Assembly: GCA_947499955.1 (NCBI GenBank)
Contig: CANMQI010000018.1
Location: 52,232 to 116,231, forward strand
DNA: 64,000 bases
From: an uncultured Granulosicoccus sp.
GTDB lineage: Bacteria; Pseudomonadota; Gammaproteobacteria; Granulosicoccales; Granulosicoccaceae
Reading direction: 5' to 3'
Shown here: positions 17,909-27,472 of the stretch, one piece after another
Position numbering within the stretch: position 1 is the first letter of the stretch
How the letters are laid out: the number at the start of each line of letters is the position of its first letter
The notes under the pieces: generated by a model
The model's database searches: none
What the model was told of the DNA's origin: nothing
What the model saw: only the letters and a program-made list of their open reading frames with translations
Translations under genes and position numbers: made by a program

Positions 17909-19015
17909 TCAGGCTGAGGCTTTCAACACGCCTCGCTGAATCTGATCTTCTTCGATCGATTCGAACAGGGCCTTGAAGTTGCCTTCGCCAAAACCATCGT
18001 CGCCCTTGCGCTGAATGAACTCGAAGAAAATCGGCCCGATGACAGTCTTGGAGAATATCTGCAACAGGATGCGGGTAGAGCCGCCATCCACGACACCTTC
18101 ACCATCGATCAGAATGCCGTGCTTCTTCATCTTGTCGATCGGCTCTTCGTGATCGGTAACCCGCTCGAAGGACTTGTCGTAGTAGATGGCAGGCGGTCCA
18201 GGCATGAATTCCATACCCTTTGCAGCAATACGGTCGGTGGCCGCGTAGATGTCATCGGTGCCAACAGCAATGTGCTGAATGCCTTCACCCTTGTATTCCT
18301 TCAGATATTCCTCGATCTGACTGTTCTCATCGGCGCTTTCATTGATGGGAATTCGAATCTTTCCACACTGTGATGTCAGTGCGCGACTGGTCAGGCCGGT
18401 CATCTTGCCCTTGATATCAAAGAAGCGGATTTCACGGAAGTTGAACGCGGTGGCATAGAACTGATACCAGGTGTCCATATTGCCGCGCATGACATTATGA
18501 GTCAGATGATCCAGGTAGTAGAAGCCGGCGCCCGTGGGCTGTGGGTCACGTTCACCGAGCCATTCGAACTCATTGTCATACGGTGAGCGACCCTGATCAT
18601 AATCTTCAACCAGATACAACAGGGATCCACCAATGCCGATGACCGCCGGCACATCCAGAGACTTGTCGTCGCCGGTATATTCCTTTGCGCCATAATCCAG
18701 AGCACATTTCAGGGCGTGCTGGGCATCAACTACGCGCCAGGCCATGGAGGGGGCGCAAGGGCCATGCTCTTCCACAAAGCGCCCGGCATGGGATTGCTTC
18801 TCGCGATTGAGGATGTAGTTGACTCTTCCCTGACGATACAGGGAGATGTTCTTGCTCTTGTGTCTGGCAACTTCCGAATAACCCATTCTGTCGAACAGGG
18901 CTTCCAGCTCCGCAGGATCGCGGTGAGCAAATTCGACGAATTCGAAGCCGTCAGTGCCTGCGACATTGACGTCATCGATGGTCGCTTTGGGGGCGTGGTG
19001 AGGATAGGGGCCCAT
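17909..19015 (-). CDS. hpd: 4-hydroxyphenylpyruvate dioxygenase
   Basis: HPPD is a non-heme Fe(II) enzyme that converts 4-hydroxyphenylpyruvate to homogentisate in tyrosine breakdown. The start at 19015 (MGPYPHHAP, 368 residues) has GGAG six bases upstream. Two VOC/glyoxalase-fold halves are present. The expected metal ligands can be placed in YLDHLTHNV (His), GIQHIAVGTDD (His) and FFEFIQRKGDDGFGEGNF (Glu); the last is also the family's product-binding C-terminal region. Homogentisate dioxygenase and later genes are not in the window. A repeated TGCAAATAT element lies upstream. Confidence 0.96.
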   Translation of the reverse strand: MGPYPHHAPKATIDDVNVAGTDGFEFVEFAHRDPAELEALFDRMGYSEVARHKSKNISLYRQGRVNYILNREKQSHAGRFVEEHGPCAPSMAWRVVDAQHALKCALDYGAKEYTGDDKSLDVPAVIGIGGSLLYLVEDYDQGRSPYDNEFEWLGERDPQPTGAGFYYLDHLTHNVMRGNMDTWYQFYATAFNFREIRFFDIKGKMTGLTSRALTSQCGKIRIPINESADENSQIEEYLKEYKGEGIQHIAVGTDDIYAATDRIAAKGMEFMPGPPAIYYDKSFERVTDHEEPIDKMKKHGILIDGEGVVDGGSTRILLQIFSKTVIGPIFFEFIQRKGDDGFGEGNFKALFESIEEDQIQRGVLKASA

Positions 19016-19082
19016 GAGAGTCTCCGGTGTCCGCAGTGGTTGATCTGTCTGAAAAGGCAGTATGGTAACGCTGCGGCGGATA

Positions 19083-19122
19083 TGCAAATATCTGAAGAAA
19101 AACGCGAGTTATGTGCAAATAT
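19083..19122. promoter_or_regulatory. Candidate operator upstream of hpd
   Basis: Two copies of TGCAAATAT (19083-19091 and 19114-19122) are spaced 31 bases apart, about three helical turns. The first lies in a near-palindrome, GATATGCAAATATC. They sit 70-110 bases upstream of the hpd ATG in an AT-rich stretch. The layout fits a dimeric activator or repressor of tyrosine catabolism (for example an Lrp/AsnC-type protein), but the regulator is not identified. Confidence 0.35.
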
Positions 19123-19194
19123 GATTATCTGATGCTATTCAAAAAGAAAATATTATCCAGTCATGCATGATTCGTGAGTCCCGAATAGTGTTGT

Positions 19195-19545
19195 TCAGCG
19201 ACCCTGAGATTTTTCCTCGTAAGCCCTCAGCAGGTCACTGACCAGTACCCCGTTGATGCTCATGCCCTGCAGATTGGCGTTGCTGATCCTGGCGTTCGAC
19301 AGGTTCACGTTGTCGAAAACGGCATTGTGCAGATTGATATTGTGAAACCGGGCGTCGGCAAGATTGACATCGTCAAAGTCAGCTCGCGCAAGGTTCGTGT
19401 CGTTGAACGTGGCATCGCTCAGGACCGCAAAAAAACGGGATTCGGCCAGGTTGACGCCATCGAAATTCGATTGGCTCATATTCGCGCGGGAATACGTCTG
19501 GCCATGCAGGTCAGGGCCGTCAAATGGGTTCGAGTCATGTGTCAT
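19195..19545 (-). CDS. Pentapeptide-repeat protein
   Basis: The 116-residue protein from MTHDSNPF has an AGGAG ten bases upstream; a GTG at 19584 would add 13 residues. About residues 20-98 are made of five-residue repeats with central Leu/Phe and preceding Ala/Asn, for example SQSNFDGVNLAESRF, ARADFDDVNLADARF and HNINLHNAVFDNVNLSNARI, which fold as a right-handed quadrilateral beta-helix. The function of such short cytoplasmic members is generally unknown; some mimic DNA and affect gyrase. It lies downstream of the CUT1 permease genes after a 114-base gap, so it may be in the same transcript. Confidence 0.9.
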   Translation of the reverse strand: MTHDSNPFDGPDLHGQTYSRANMSQSNFDGVNLAESRFFAVLSDATFNDTNLARADFDDVNLADARFHNINLHNAVFDNVNLSNARISNANLQGMSINGVLVSDLLRAYEEKSQGR

Positions 19546-19659
19546 GGGCAGAGATCTCCTGGTGGTCCATTGCGTCGAGATCACTGTACACGAGCTGTGT
19601 CGACGGGATGTCAGGCAGTTCCAGAAGCGTATGGATGCCGGAATGCCGCACAGGGACAG

Positions 19660-20541
19660 TCAGCCCTTGACAGCACCGGCGGTCAGGCCGCTGACAATCT
19701 GTCGCTGAAACAGCAGAATCAGTACGCACAGAGGCGCGATGGAAGATACCGCTGCTGCCACGGCATACATGACCTTGCCCTCGGCCTGCGTGGTGCCCAG
19801 AAAGCTTGCGACCCTGGGCACCATGGTCTGGTTGTCCTGGCTCAGCAGTATCGAGGTGACAGTGAAGTCGTTGTAGGACAGCAGAAAACTGAACAGGCCG
19901 GTCGTGATGATGCCAGGCCACATCAAGGGAATCACGGTCAGGCGGAATGCCTGGAACTGTGTGCAGCCGTCGATCATGGCGCTTTCATCGATTTCCCGTG
20001 GAATGTTGAGAAAGAAGGCATGCAGCATCCACAGAGTAAACGGCTGGTTGATGGCAACGAGGACGATGATGCTGGTTGGCAGATAGCCCCATATCTTCAA
20101 TTCGAAGAAGGGCAGCAGGTAGCCAGATACCAGCGTGATGTGCGGCATGGCGCGAAATACCAGTGCGGCAATCAGCAACCAGAAGGCATAGCGAAATCCG
20201 GAGCGAGCCAGTGCATAGGCGCCGAGCAGGCCAATGCTCAGGGATAATGCAACTACGGAGACGGTGACGATCAGGGTGTTCAGCGCCGCCTTCCAGAACT
20301 CCTTCTCGATCCAGGCACCGTAGTAGGCTGCACCGGTGAAGGCACTGCCGGTACGTTCAATGGTGTCGGGTCCAAGCACGGCACTCATCCAGTCGCTGCG
20401 CGACAGAAAGTCACCTTCCAGCTTGAAAGAGCCCCACAGTGTCCAGGCAAAGGGGAAGGCGGCCACCAGCAGCCACAGAATGACCACCGTTGCGCACAGG
20501 AGTCCCAGAGCAAGAGATCGAAGCTTGAATCGTCTGTTCAT
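19660..20541 (-). CDS. CUT1-type sugar ABC permease (MalG-like)
   Basis: This is an inner-membrane permease subunit of a binding-protein-dependent importer. The 293-residue protein has about six membrane helices. The EAA loop that docks the ATPase reads ESAMIDGCTQFQAFRLTVIP, the usual MalG pattern. It is the last transport gene in the order binding protein, MalF-like, MalG-like. No ATPase gene is adjacent. The substrate cannot be read from sequence; a carbohydrate or polyol is expected from the family. Confidence 0.9.
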   Translation of the reverse strand: MNRRFKLRSLALGLLCATVVILWLLVAAFPFAWTLWGSFKLEGDFLSRSDWMSAVLGPDTIERTGSAFTGAAYYGAWIEKEFWKAALNTLIVTVSVVALSLSIGLLGAYALARSGFRYAFWLLIAALVFRAMPHITLVSGYLLPFFELKIWGYLPTSIIVLVAINQPFTLWMLHAFFLNIPREIDESAMIDGCTQFQAFRLTVIPLMWPGIITTGLFSFLLSYNDFTVTSILLSQDNQTMVPRVASFLGTTQAEGKVMYAVAAAVSSIAPLCVLILLFQRQIVSGLTAGAVKG

Positions 20542-20556
20542 TGCGCGCGTGCGGGT

Positions 20557-21585
20557 TCAGGCGCGCTGCTTGAAGTCACGCCAGGTACGCCTGAGCATGG
20601 GTAGTAGCAGGATGATGATGCCGATGATGGTCATGATGGATGTGGCCGACGCCGAACCGAACAAGGGACTTTCCTGGCCGCGCAGGTCACTGTATATCTG
20701 ATAGCTCAGGGAGGTGGCATTGGCCTGGGCACTCAGCCCGACGATGGGTTCGAAGACGCGAAAATTGTCCATCAGCTGTACAAGGGCGATGAAGATCGCC
20801 AGTGGCATCAGATGTGGAATGATGATGTAGCGCACGCGTTGCAGGGCATGTGTTCCATCGACCCTGGCAGAGTCGAGAATGTCCTTCGGCACCGTTTGCA
20901 GGCCGGCGAAGAAGATGATGAAACTCAGCGGAATCGAATGCCATACGCCGTAGACGAAGAGCGTGATCCAGGTCAGCGTCGGAGAGGCTTTCAACGATAG
21001 CTCCGGCTCGTTGAACAGCAGTTGCAGATTGGCACCGATGACGCCGCGGGCATCAATCATCCAGAACAGGACCAGCGAGCCGATCAACGGTGTCACGATC
21101 ATCGGCAGTAGCGAAAAGAAGATCACCGGCCCGCGAAGCATGGCAGGCAGCTGGTTGACGGCAAGTGCAATGATGAAGCCGAAGATGATGACCAGGGGGG
21201 TGACAATCGCGGTGTAGGCGAGCGTGAAACTCAGGGCCTTGTAGAAGGGCAGGTTGAACAGTTGATCCACGGCCTGGGAGAGGCTGCTGCGTTGCTGCCA
21301 GATCGTGCTGATCTGTTCGATAGCCAGGTGGTTGGCATCGAGATAGGTGTCCAGACCATTGAACCGACCCAATGGCTGCTCTTCCCTGAGGGCCTTCATG
21401 CCTTCAGCATCGACTTGCATTTCCGTCTTGCAGCCGAAGGGGCCGCAATTTTCTACCGATTTCATGATCTGTTCGTGTTCGACGAACAGAGACTGCACCG
21501 CCACCGATACCAGGGGCAGTGCGATGAAGAGCAGCATGACGAGCATCGTCGGCAGCATGAAAAGCAGAAATTGCCGATGCCTCAT
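20557..21585 (-). CDS. CUT1-type sugar ABC permease (MalF-like)
   Basis: The 342-residue permease has a first helix at about 8-30, then a periplasmic segment of about 85 residues containing CGPFGC, then five more helices. The EAA loop is DSARVDGTHALQRVRYIIIP. The long loop after helix 1 recalls the periplasmic P2-type loop of MalF, and its cysteine pair may form a disulfide. The MalG-like gene starts 15 bases after its stop. Confidence 0.9.
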   Translation of the reverse strand: MRHRQFLLFMLPTMLVMLLFIALPLVSVAVQSLFVEHEQIMKSVENCGPFGCKTEMQVDAEGMKALREEQPLGRFNGLDTYLDANHLAIEQISTIWQQRSSLSQAVDQLFNLPFYKALSFTLAYTAIVTPLVIIFGFIIALAVNQLPAMLRGPVIFFSLLPMIVTPLIGSLVLFWMIDARGVIGANLQLLFNEPELSLKASPTLTWITLFVYGVWHSIPLSFIIFFAGLQTVPKDILDSARVDGTHALQRVRYIIIPHLMPLAIFIALVQLMDNFRVFEPIVGLSAQANATSLSYQIYSDLRGQESPLFGSASATSIMTIIGIIILLLPMLRRTWRDFKQRA

Positions 21586-21636
21586 TGTCGGTAATGATTC
21601 AGCAGACAGCGTAATGCAGGTGCGGAAGGTTCACCG

Positions 21637-22878
21637 CTATTTCATGTATCCGGCTTCAGTGGCCGCTGCTCGGTAGGCTTGTGACGCATCGGCCAGTGCC
21701 TGCTCGGCGCTTTCCTTGCCCTGCAGGAACTCGCTCAGGTTCTCGGACAGGGCGGTATGCAGCAGGCCGATGTAGGGCAGCATGGGAAAGGGCTCGGCGC
21801 CAGCTTCAACCGTCTGGAATGCGCCTGCGGAAACCGCCGTCGGTTGATAACCGGCAATCAACCAGACCGCTTGCGATGCATACTCTTCCAGCAATTCCGG
21901 TGAAATGGCGTGTGTCATTGCCTGGAATGATGCTTCGGCATCTTCATCCGAGATGTTGCGGGCTATCGTGAAGCCAACCCACCACAGATAGCTTGCCGGT
22001 CTGGTACCGCCGCCGACCGTGGGTGCTGCACTGAACACCGAGTTGGCAATCACGTCAGGAGTGGAGCTGCCTTCCGGATCAATGATGCCGCCCGGACGCG
22101 AGCTCCAGCCATTGTAGATGGCCAGCTCGCCGGCAGCCCAGCGGCGTGATACTTCATTGGTGTCGAAGGTGGTGAAGTCCGGGCTCATGTACTCGGACAG
22201 GCGTTTGAGCATGTCCAGGGTCTGCAGGCCCTTTTCGCCGTCGATGGCGGGTTCGGCAGAATTCTCGGCAAACAACTCGCCGCCAAAGCCCTGGTACAGA
22301 TTGAGGAACTCGGTGCCCAGATCCCAGCCGGGTTTCAGATTCAAAGCCAGCGGGTATTCCATGATGCCCTGGTCGCGCAGGGCCTTGGCGACCGTCAGGA
22401 TCTCTTCATAACTGGTCGGTAGTTCTACGCCGGCCTGCTCCAGCAAGTCCTGTCGGTACCACAGGTGCTGAGTATTGACCATGAAGGCAATGGCCATGAC
22501 CTTGCCATCGATGCGGATCAGCTGATGGTCCTGCAGATGGGGTTTGAATTTCTCGATGAGATCATCAAGCGGGCGTACCAGATCCTCGTTCAGTAGCGGA
22601 GGCAGGGAATTGTTCGGTACGATTGCCACGGTGTAGGTGGCGGGGCTGGCACTCAGGGCCGGTACCTGAATGGTCTTGTGCTCCGAGCTCTGGTTGCTGG
22701 TGATCTGTACCGAGTCACTGGCGCAGGCCTTTGCTCGGTTGGCAACGGCATGCATGGCATCGAAATCATCGGAGAGGATGCTGATCCGACCCTTTTCAAT
22801 ACCACAGTCAGCCTGTGCGAGGCTGATGGTACTGAGCAGGGCACCGAGTGTGACAGTCAGTTTCAACAGAAGATTCAT
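21637..22878 (-). CDS. ABC importer extracellular solute-binding protein (CUT1 type)
   Basis: The 413-residue protein starts at 22878 (MNLLLKLTVT), with GAGAGAAAA just upstream, and has a signal peptide cleaved after SLAQA (about residue 23). The body matches family 1 solute-binding proteins: MVNTQHLWYRQDLLEQAGVE...PTSYEEILTVAKALRD, WDLGTEFLNLYQGFGGE and AAGELAIYNGWSSRPGG. It captures the ligand in the periplasm for the two permeases that follow on the same strand (51-base gap). A very strong inverted repeat lies 73 bases upstream. The ligand is unknown. Confidence 0.9.
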   Translation of the reverse strand: MNLLLKLTVTLGALLSTISLAQADCGIEKGRISILSDDFDAMHAVANRAKACASDSVQITSNQSSEHKTIQVPALSASPATYTVAIVPNNSLPPLLNEDLVRPLDDLIEKFKPHLQDHQLIRIDGKVMAIAFMVNTQHLWYRQDLLEQAGVELPTSYEEILTVAKALRDQGIMEYPLALNLKPGWDLGTEFLNLYQGFGGELFAENSAEPAIDGEKGLQTLDMLKRLSEYMSPDFTTFDTNEVSRRWAAGELAIYNGWSSRPGGIIDPEGSSTPDVIANSVFSAAPTVGGGTRPASYLWWVGFTIARNISDEDAEASFQAMTHAISPELLEEYASQAVWLIAGYQPTAVSAGAFQTVEAGAEPFPMLPYIGLLHTALSENLSEFLQGKESAEQALADASQAYRAAATEAGYMK

Positions 22879-22950
22879 GGTTTTCTCTCGGTCTGGTCCG
22901 TCCATTGGGGGCTGTGCGGTTCAAGCTCGCCCATTCGTTCACGGAATTGC

Positions 22951-22988
22951 GCCCGCACAGCTTGTGCGATTGCACAAGCTGTGCAGGC
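22951..22988 (-). terminator. Very stable hairpin between ispH and the CUT1 operon
   Basis: GCACAGCTTGTGC (22955-22967) and GCACAAGCTGTGC (22972-22984) are a perfect 13-bp inverted repeat around the tetraloop GATT. Three further pairs (GCC/GGC) lie beyond one mismatch. It begins 12 bases after the ispH stop, so a transcript-end role is likely. There is no U-tract, so it could instead be an operator or an RNA-stabilising structure for the downstream importer. Confidence 0.5.
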
Positions 22989-22999
22989 GATCAGGGCAA

Positions 23000-23953
23000 T
23001 CAGCTGGCGGACTGGTCCATGCGGCGCAGCGGCTTGGGGATCGAAAAGGTAATCGTCTCCTGGATGCCATCAGATTCGACAGCCGTTTCTCCACCTTCTG
23101 CACGCAGTCGCTCGATGACTTCGTTGACCAGGATTTCAGGGGCTGACGCGCCGGCGGTGACACCGACGTTCTGCTTGCCGGCCAGCCAGGCACTATCGAT
23201 GTCCACGGCTCGGGTGATCAGACGCGACTCGACGCCTGCACGTTCGCCCAGTTCGGCGAGGCGGTTGGAATTCGAGCTGTTGGCGGCTCCAACGACCAGC
23301 AGCAGGTCGACTTCTTCGCACAGTTTCTTGACCGCATCCTGGCGGTTCTGGGTGGCGTAGCAGATGTCATCCCGGTTGGGCGCTGCGATTGATGGAAAGC
23401 GCTTGCGCAGGGCATCGATGACGTCCTGCGTATCATCGACGGACAAGGTGGTCTGTGACACGAACGCCAGGCCTTCGGGGTCTCTGATGTCCAGTGTTTC
23501 CACATCCGCCGGTTTCTCGACCAGAATGATGCGGCCTCCGTTGCTGGTGTCGTATCGCCCCATGGTTCCTTCAACTTCCGGGTGTCCGGCGTGGCCGATC
23601 AGAATGACTTCCTTGCCCTGTCGAGCGTATTTGACGACCTCCAGGTGCACCTTGGTGACCAGTGGGCAGGTGGCATCGAATACCTGCAGACCACGGCCGT
23701 GAGCCGTACTTTCCACGGCATGCGAGACGCCGTGGGCGCTGAAGATGACGGTGGCGTTGTCCGGCACCTCATCCAGTTCTTCGACGAAGACGGCGCCTTT
23801 GTCGCGCAGGCCATCGACCACATACTTGTTGTGTACGACCTCATGACGGACGTAGATGGGAGCGCCATGAATCTCGATCGCACGCTCGACGATCTCGATG
23901 GCGCGATCAACGCCGGCACAGAAGCCGCGTGGATTGGCGAGTAGAATTTTCAT
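23000..23953 (-). CDS. ispH: 4-hydroxy-3-methylbut-2-enyl diphosphate reductase
   Basis: IspH is the last enzyme of the MEP isoprenoid pathway and makes IPP and DMAPP from HMBPP using a 4Fe-4S cluster. The 317-residue protein starts at the ATG giving [15 protein letters not shown]; an open frame upstream is spurious. The three cluster cysteines are Cys12, Cys96 (FDATCPLV) and Cys198 (ICYATQNRQ). The catalytic-site stretches [15 protein letters not shown] and ANSSNSNRL are present. It is the last gene of murJ-ribF-ileS-lspA-ispH; the fkpB gene often found between lspA and ispH is absent. Confidence 0.97.
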   Translation of the reverse strand: MKILLANPRGFCAGVDRAIEIVERAIEIHGAPIYVRHEVVHNKYVVDGLRDKGAVFVEELDEVPDNATVIFSAHGVSHAVESTAHGRGLQVFDATCPLVTKVHLEVVKYARQGKEVILIGHAGHPEVEGTMGRYDTSNGGRIILVEKPADVETLDIRDPEGLAFVSQTTLSVDDTQDVIDALRKRFPSIAAPNRDDICYATQNRQDAVKKLCEEVDLLLVVGAANSSNSNRLAELGERAGVESRLITRAVDIDSAWLAGKQNVGVTAGASAPEILVNEVIERLRAEGGETAVESDGIQETITFSIPKPLRRMDQSAS

Positions 23954-24088
23954 GAGTGTCAATCCTGGTTGATGGGGCGGCTCTCTCCCGCACCGCGCCG
24001 GCCAGCCTTCGCCAGGCGCCGGTGCTCGGAAGTCTTCAGCCCGGACTTGTTCTGTACCGAACAGCAATGTCGTTGACAGCGTCCCGAA

Positions 24089-24592
24089 TCAGGACGCTTG
24101 CTTGTCTTCGTTCTTCTCGGCTGTCGTGTCGTTCTTTTCGAATATCGTCAGACACAACAACAGCACCGTACCGCAGCTTATGGCGGCATCGGCAATATTG
24201 AAAGAGGGAAAGTAACTGGTATTCCAGTACACCTGAATGAAATCCACCACATAGCCATAGACGGCCCGGTCAATCAGGTTGCCGACGGCTCCGCCCAGAA
24301 TCAGGGCGATGGCCGCACTCAGCCAGCGCTCGGCGCGGGTCATGCGATACAGCCAGACGCACAGGACGATGCTGACGACCAGGCTGATCGTGGTGAAAAA
24401 CCAGCGTTGCCAGCCGCCCTCGTTATCCAGAAAGCTGAAGGCGGCACCGTAATTGTAGGCTTTGGTGATGTTGAAGAAGCCGGTCACTGGAATCTGCTGG
24501 TACATCTCCAGCGACCGGTCAGCCCATATCTTCGTGATCTGATCGAAAATCACGATCAGAATCACGATGCCATAGCGCAATACGTGGGACAT
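24089..24592 (-). CDS. lspA: Lipoprotein signal peptidase II
   Basis: LspA cleaves the signal peptide of diacylglyceryl-prolipoproteins in the inner membrane. The 167-residue protein from MSHVLRYG has four membrane helices. The two catalytic aspartates are in conserved blocks: [20 protein letters not shown] (Asp117) and FNIADAAIS (Asp135). The start lies two bases after the ileS stop, as in many bacteria. The gene should matter for the several lipoproteins encoded in this window. Confidence 0.97.
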   Translation of the reverse strand: MSHVLRYGIVILIVIFDQITKIWADRSLEMYQQIPVTGFFNITKAYNYGAAFSFLDNEGGWQRWFFTTISLVVSIVLCVWLYRMTRAERWLSAAIALILGGAVGNLIDRAVYGYVVDFIQVYWNTSYFPSFNIADAAISCGTVLLLCLTIFEKNDTTAEKNEDKQAS

Positions 24593-24594
24593 GA

Positions 24595-27429
24595 TCAGGC
24601 GATCGACCGCTGTTCGCCGCTGCCGTGAACATTGCTGATGCAACGGCCGCAGACTTCCGGGTGTTCACTGTCAGTACCGACATCCTCACGCAGATGCCAG
24701 CATCTTACGCATTTCTCGCCACCGGCCTTGCTGGTGTATACGGCAAACTCCAGACCGTTGGCATTGAGCAGTTCTGCATCGGCAGGCTTCTGGTCCAGGG
24801 ATTCCACCTTGGCTGTGGACGTGATGAAGATGAATCGAAGCTCATCGCCCACCTTGGCCAGGGTCTGTGCCAGTGCATCGGAGGCGTAGATGACAACACT
24901 GGCTTCCAGTGCGCCGCCGATTGTGCCGGCGCTTCGGAGGTTCTCCAGCGATTTGGACACCGCTTCGCGCACCTGTGTCATTGCCTGCCAGTCAGCCCGG
25001 CCCAGCAAGGCATCATCGTCCAGCGACGGCAGCGTCTCGAGGTAGGTTTCGGTGAACGGTGTTGGGGAGCGATTGCTGCGATCGGTTTCCGACTGTTCAC
25101 GCAGATGCTGCCAGATCTCGTCGGCCGTGAAACTCAGGACCGGCGTGATCCAGCGAACCAGGGCATCGGTGATCTGATACATGGCCGTCTGCGCGGAACG
25201 TCGGCCGAGACTGTCGGTCGGCATGGTGTACTGGCGATCCTTGATGATGTCGAGATAGAAGCTCGACATGTCCACCGCACAGAAATGGTGAATGGTCTGG
25301 TACACCGTATGGAACTGATAGGCCTCGTAGGCTTCGTGAACCGTGCCCTGAGTGCGTAGCGCACAATCAACGGCCCAGCGATCCAGCGCCAGCATGTCTT
25401 CAGGAGCAACCGTATGCAGGTCTGGGTCGAAGTCGTCGATGGCGCTGAGCAGATAGCGTGCGGTGTTACGAATGCGGCGGTAGGCGTCGGCCATGCGGTC
25501 CAGGATTTCGTTGGATACCGTCATTTCGCCGCGGTAGTCGGTCGAACTGACCCACAGGCGCACGATATCGGCACCGAGTGTCTTCAGCAGCTTTTGCGGC
25601 GCGATGATGTTGCCCAGAGACTTGGACATCTTGCGGCCTTGCTGATCCACCGTGAAACCATGTGTGAGTACCTGACGATACGGAGCATGTCGATTGATGG
25701 CGACGCTTGTCAGGATCGATGAATGGAACCAGCCGCGGTGCTGATCAGAGCCTTCCAGGTAGATATCGGCCGGATAGGTCAGATTCTCGTCCTGCTGCAG
25801 CACGTGCATCCAGGAGGTGCCGGAATCGAACCAGACATCCAGCACATCGGTCACCTTGTCGTATTGATCGGCATCGCTGCCCAGCAAGTCTGCCGGGTCG
25901 AGATCGAACCAGGCCTGAATGCCGTGCTCGGCAATGCGCGCCGCCGCCTTCTCCACCAGGGTGGTGGTGTCCGGATGCAGTTCGCCGGTCTCCTTGTTCA
26001 GGAACAATGTGATGGGCACACCCCAGTAGCGCTGACGCGAGATACACCAGTCGGGACGGCCGGCAATCATGCCGTGAATGCGCGATTGGCCCCAGTCCGG
26101 AATCCACTGGACCTTGTCGATTTCAGCCAGCGTGTCGCTGCGCAGGCCCTGAACGTCCATGCCGATGAACCATTGTGGCGTGGCGCGGTAGATGATCGGG
26201 GTCTTGGTGCGCCAGCAGAATGGGTAGCTGTGCTGATACTTTTCGTGTTTGATCAGGCGACCGCGGCTCTCCAGTTCCTCGATCATGTGTGCATCGACCT
26301 TCATGACGTGCTCGCCACCGAAGAGTTCGACGTGGTCACGAAAGACGCCGTGATCGTTGACGTAATCCAGCAGGCCCAGCCCATGGGCCTTGGCAGCATA
26401 GAAGTCATCCACACCATGATCAGGCGCCGTGTGGACGGCACCGGTACCGGCGTCGGTGGTGACATAGTCGCCCATGATGAGCAATGAATCGCGCTCGTAC
26501 AGTGGGTGCTTGAACAGTTGGCCGTTCAGTGATTCGCCAGGGGTGGTACCCACGATGCTGAAGTCACTGAAGCCATAACGTGTCATGACATCTTCAACCA
26601 GGGCTTCGGCCATGATCAGACGCTCGCCGTTGACGGCCACCAGAGCGTATTGCAGCTCGGGGTGCAGGGTGACGGCCAGGTTGCCCGGGATGGTCCATGG
26701 GGTGGTGGTCCAGATGACGATGTTGACGTTACTGCCATCATCCTCGGCGCCGAAGCTCTTCAGAACGGCTGCCTTGTCGCGAGGTGCGAAGCGCACGTCG
26801 ATGGCGGTCGAGGTCTTGTCCTCGTACTCGATCTCGGCTTCGGCAACGGCGGAGTGGGCGCCCCAGCTCCAGTAGACCGGCTTGGTGCCCTTGTAGACAT
26901 GACCGGCTTCGATGATCTTGCCCAGTGCTCTGACGATATTCGCCTCATTGGCAAAGTTCATGGTCAGGTACGGTGCCTGCCACTGGCCGAGAATGCCCAG
27001 ACGCTGGAACTCGGTGCTCTGGTTGGCAACCTGTTCGCTGGCATATTCACGGCACTTGGCCCGAAACTCACCCTCGGTGACCTTGGCGCCAGGCTTGCCG
27101 ATCAGGCCTTCCACCTTGTTTTCGATGGGCAGGCCGTGGCAATCCCAGCCCGGGACGTAGGGTGAATCGAAGCCAGCAAGTTGCTTGGACTTGACGATCA
27201 TGTCCTTGATGACCTTGTTGACCACATGGCCGATATGAATATCGCCGTTGGCGTAGGGAGGCCCGTCATGCAGAATGAACCTGGGGCGGCCCGCCGACTG
27301 TTCGCGAATGTGCTGGTAGAGGTCTTGCTCGTTCCAGCGTGCCAGCATTTCAGGCTCGCGTTTGGCCAGATTGCCCCGCATGGGGAAATCTGTCTTGGGC
27401 AGGTTCAGCGTCTTTTTGTAATCGGTCAC
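24595..27429 (-). CDS. ileS: Isoleucyl-tRNA synthetase
   Basis: This class Ia synthetase charges tRNA-Ile and edits misactivated valine. The 944-residue protein begins with GTG ([11 protein letters not shown]). It has HIGH in [17 protein letters not shown] in [10 protein letters not shown], and the central editing domain with [13 protein letters not shown] and [14 protein letters not shown]-terminal zinc finger (CVRCWHLR...CGRC) is the bacterial type. It lies between ribF (43-base gap) and lspA (two-base gap). Confidence 0.98.
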   Translation of the reverse strand: MTDYKKTLNLPKTDFPMRGNLAKREPEMLARWNEQDLYQHIREQSAGRPRFILHDGPPYANGDIHIGHVVNKVIKDMIVKSKQLAGFDSPYVPGWDCHGLPIENKVEGLIGKPGAKVTEGEFRAKCREYASEQVANQSTEFQRLGILGQWQAPYLTMNFANEANIVRALGKIIEAGHVYKGTKPVYWSWGAHSAVAEAEIEYEDKTSTAIDVRFAPRDKAAVLKSFGAEDDGSNVNIVIWTTTPWTIPGNLAVTLHPELQYALVAVNGERLIMAEALVEDVMTRYGFSDFSIVGTTPGESLNGQLFKHPLYERDSLLIMGDYVTTDAGTGAVHTAPDHGVDDFYAAKAHGLGLLDYVNDHGVFRDHVELFGGEHVMKVDAHMIEELESRGRLIKHEKYQHSYPFCWRTKTPIIYRATPQWFIGMDVQGLRSDTLAEIDKVQWIPDWGQSRIHGMIAGRPDWCISRQRYWGVPITLFLNKETGELHPDTTTLVEKAAARIAEHGIQAWFDLDPADLLGSDADQYDKVTDVLDVWFDSGTSWMHVLQQDENLTYPADIYLEGSDQHRGWFHSSILTSVAINRHAPYRQVLTHGFTVDQQGRKMSKSLGNIIAPQKLLKTLGADIVRLWVSSTDYRGEMTVSNEILDRMADAYRRIRNTARYLLSAIDDFDPDLHTVAPEDMLALDRWAVDCALRTQGTVHEAYEAYQFHTVYQTIHHFCAVDMSSFYLDIIKDRQYTMPTDSLGRRSAQTAMYQITDALVRWITPVLSFTADEIWQHLREQSETDRSNRSPTPFTETYLETLPSLDDDALLGRADWQAMTQVREAVSKSLENLRSAGTIGGALEASVVIYASDALAQTLAKVGDELRFIFITSTAKVESLDQKPADAELLNANGLEFAVYTSKAGGEKCVRCWHLREDVGTDSEHPEVCGRCISNVHGSGEQRSIA

Positions 27430-27472
27430 GTGTGTCTTGCTTCGTCAGTCGTACAAAGTGGATCAGTGTAAG

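Noticed and set aside
24625..26487. Long plus-strand open frames opposite ileS
   Set aside because: They are antisense shadows of a certain gene with high third-position GC, without start signals or protein-like composition.
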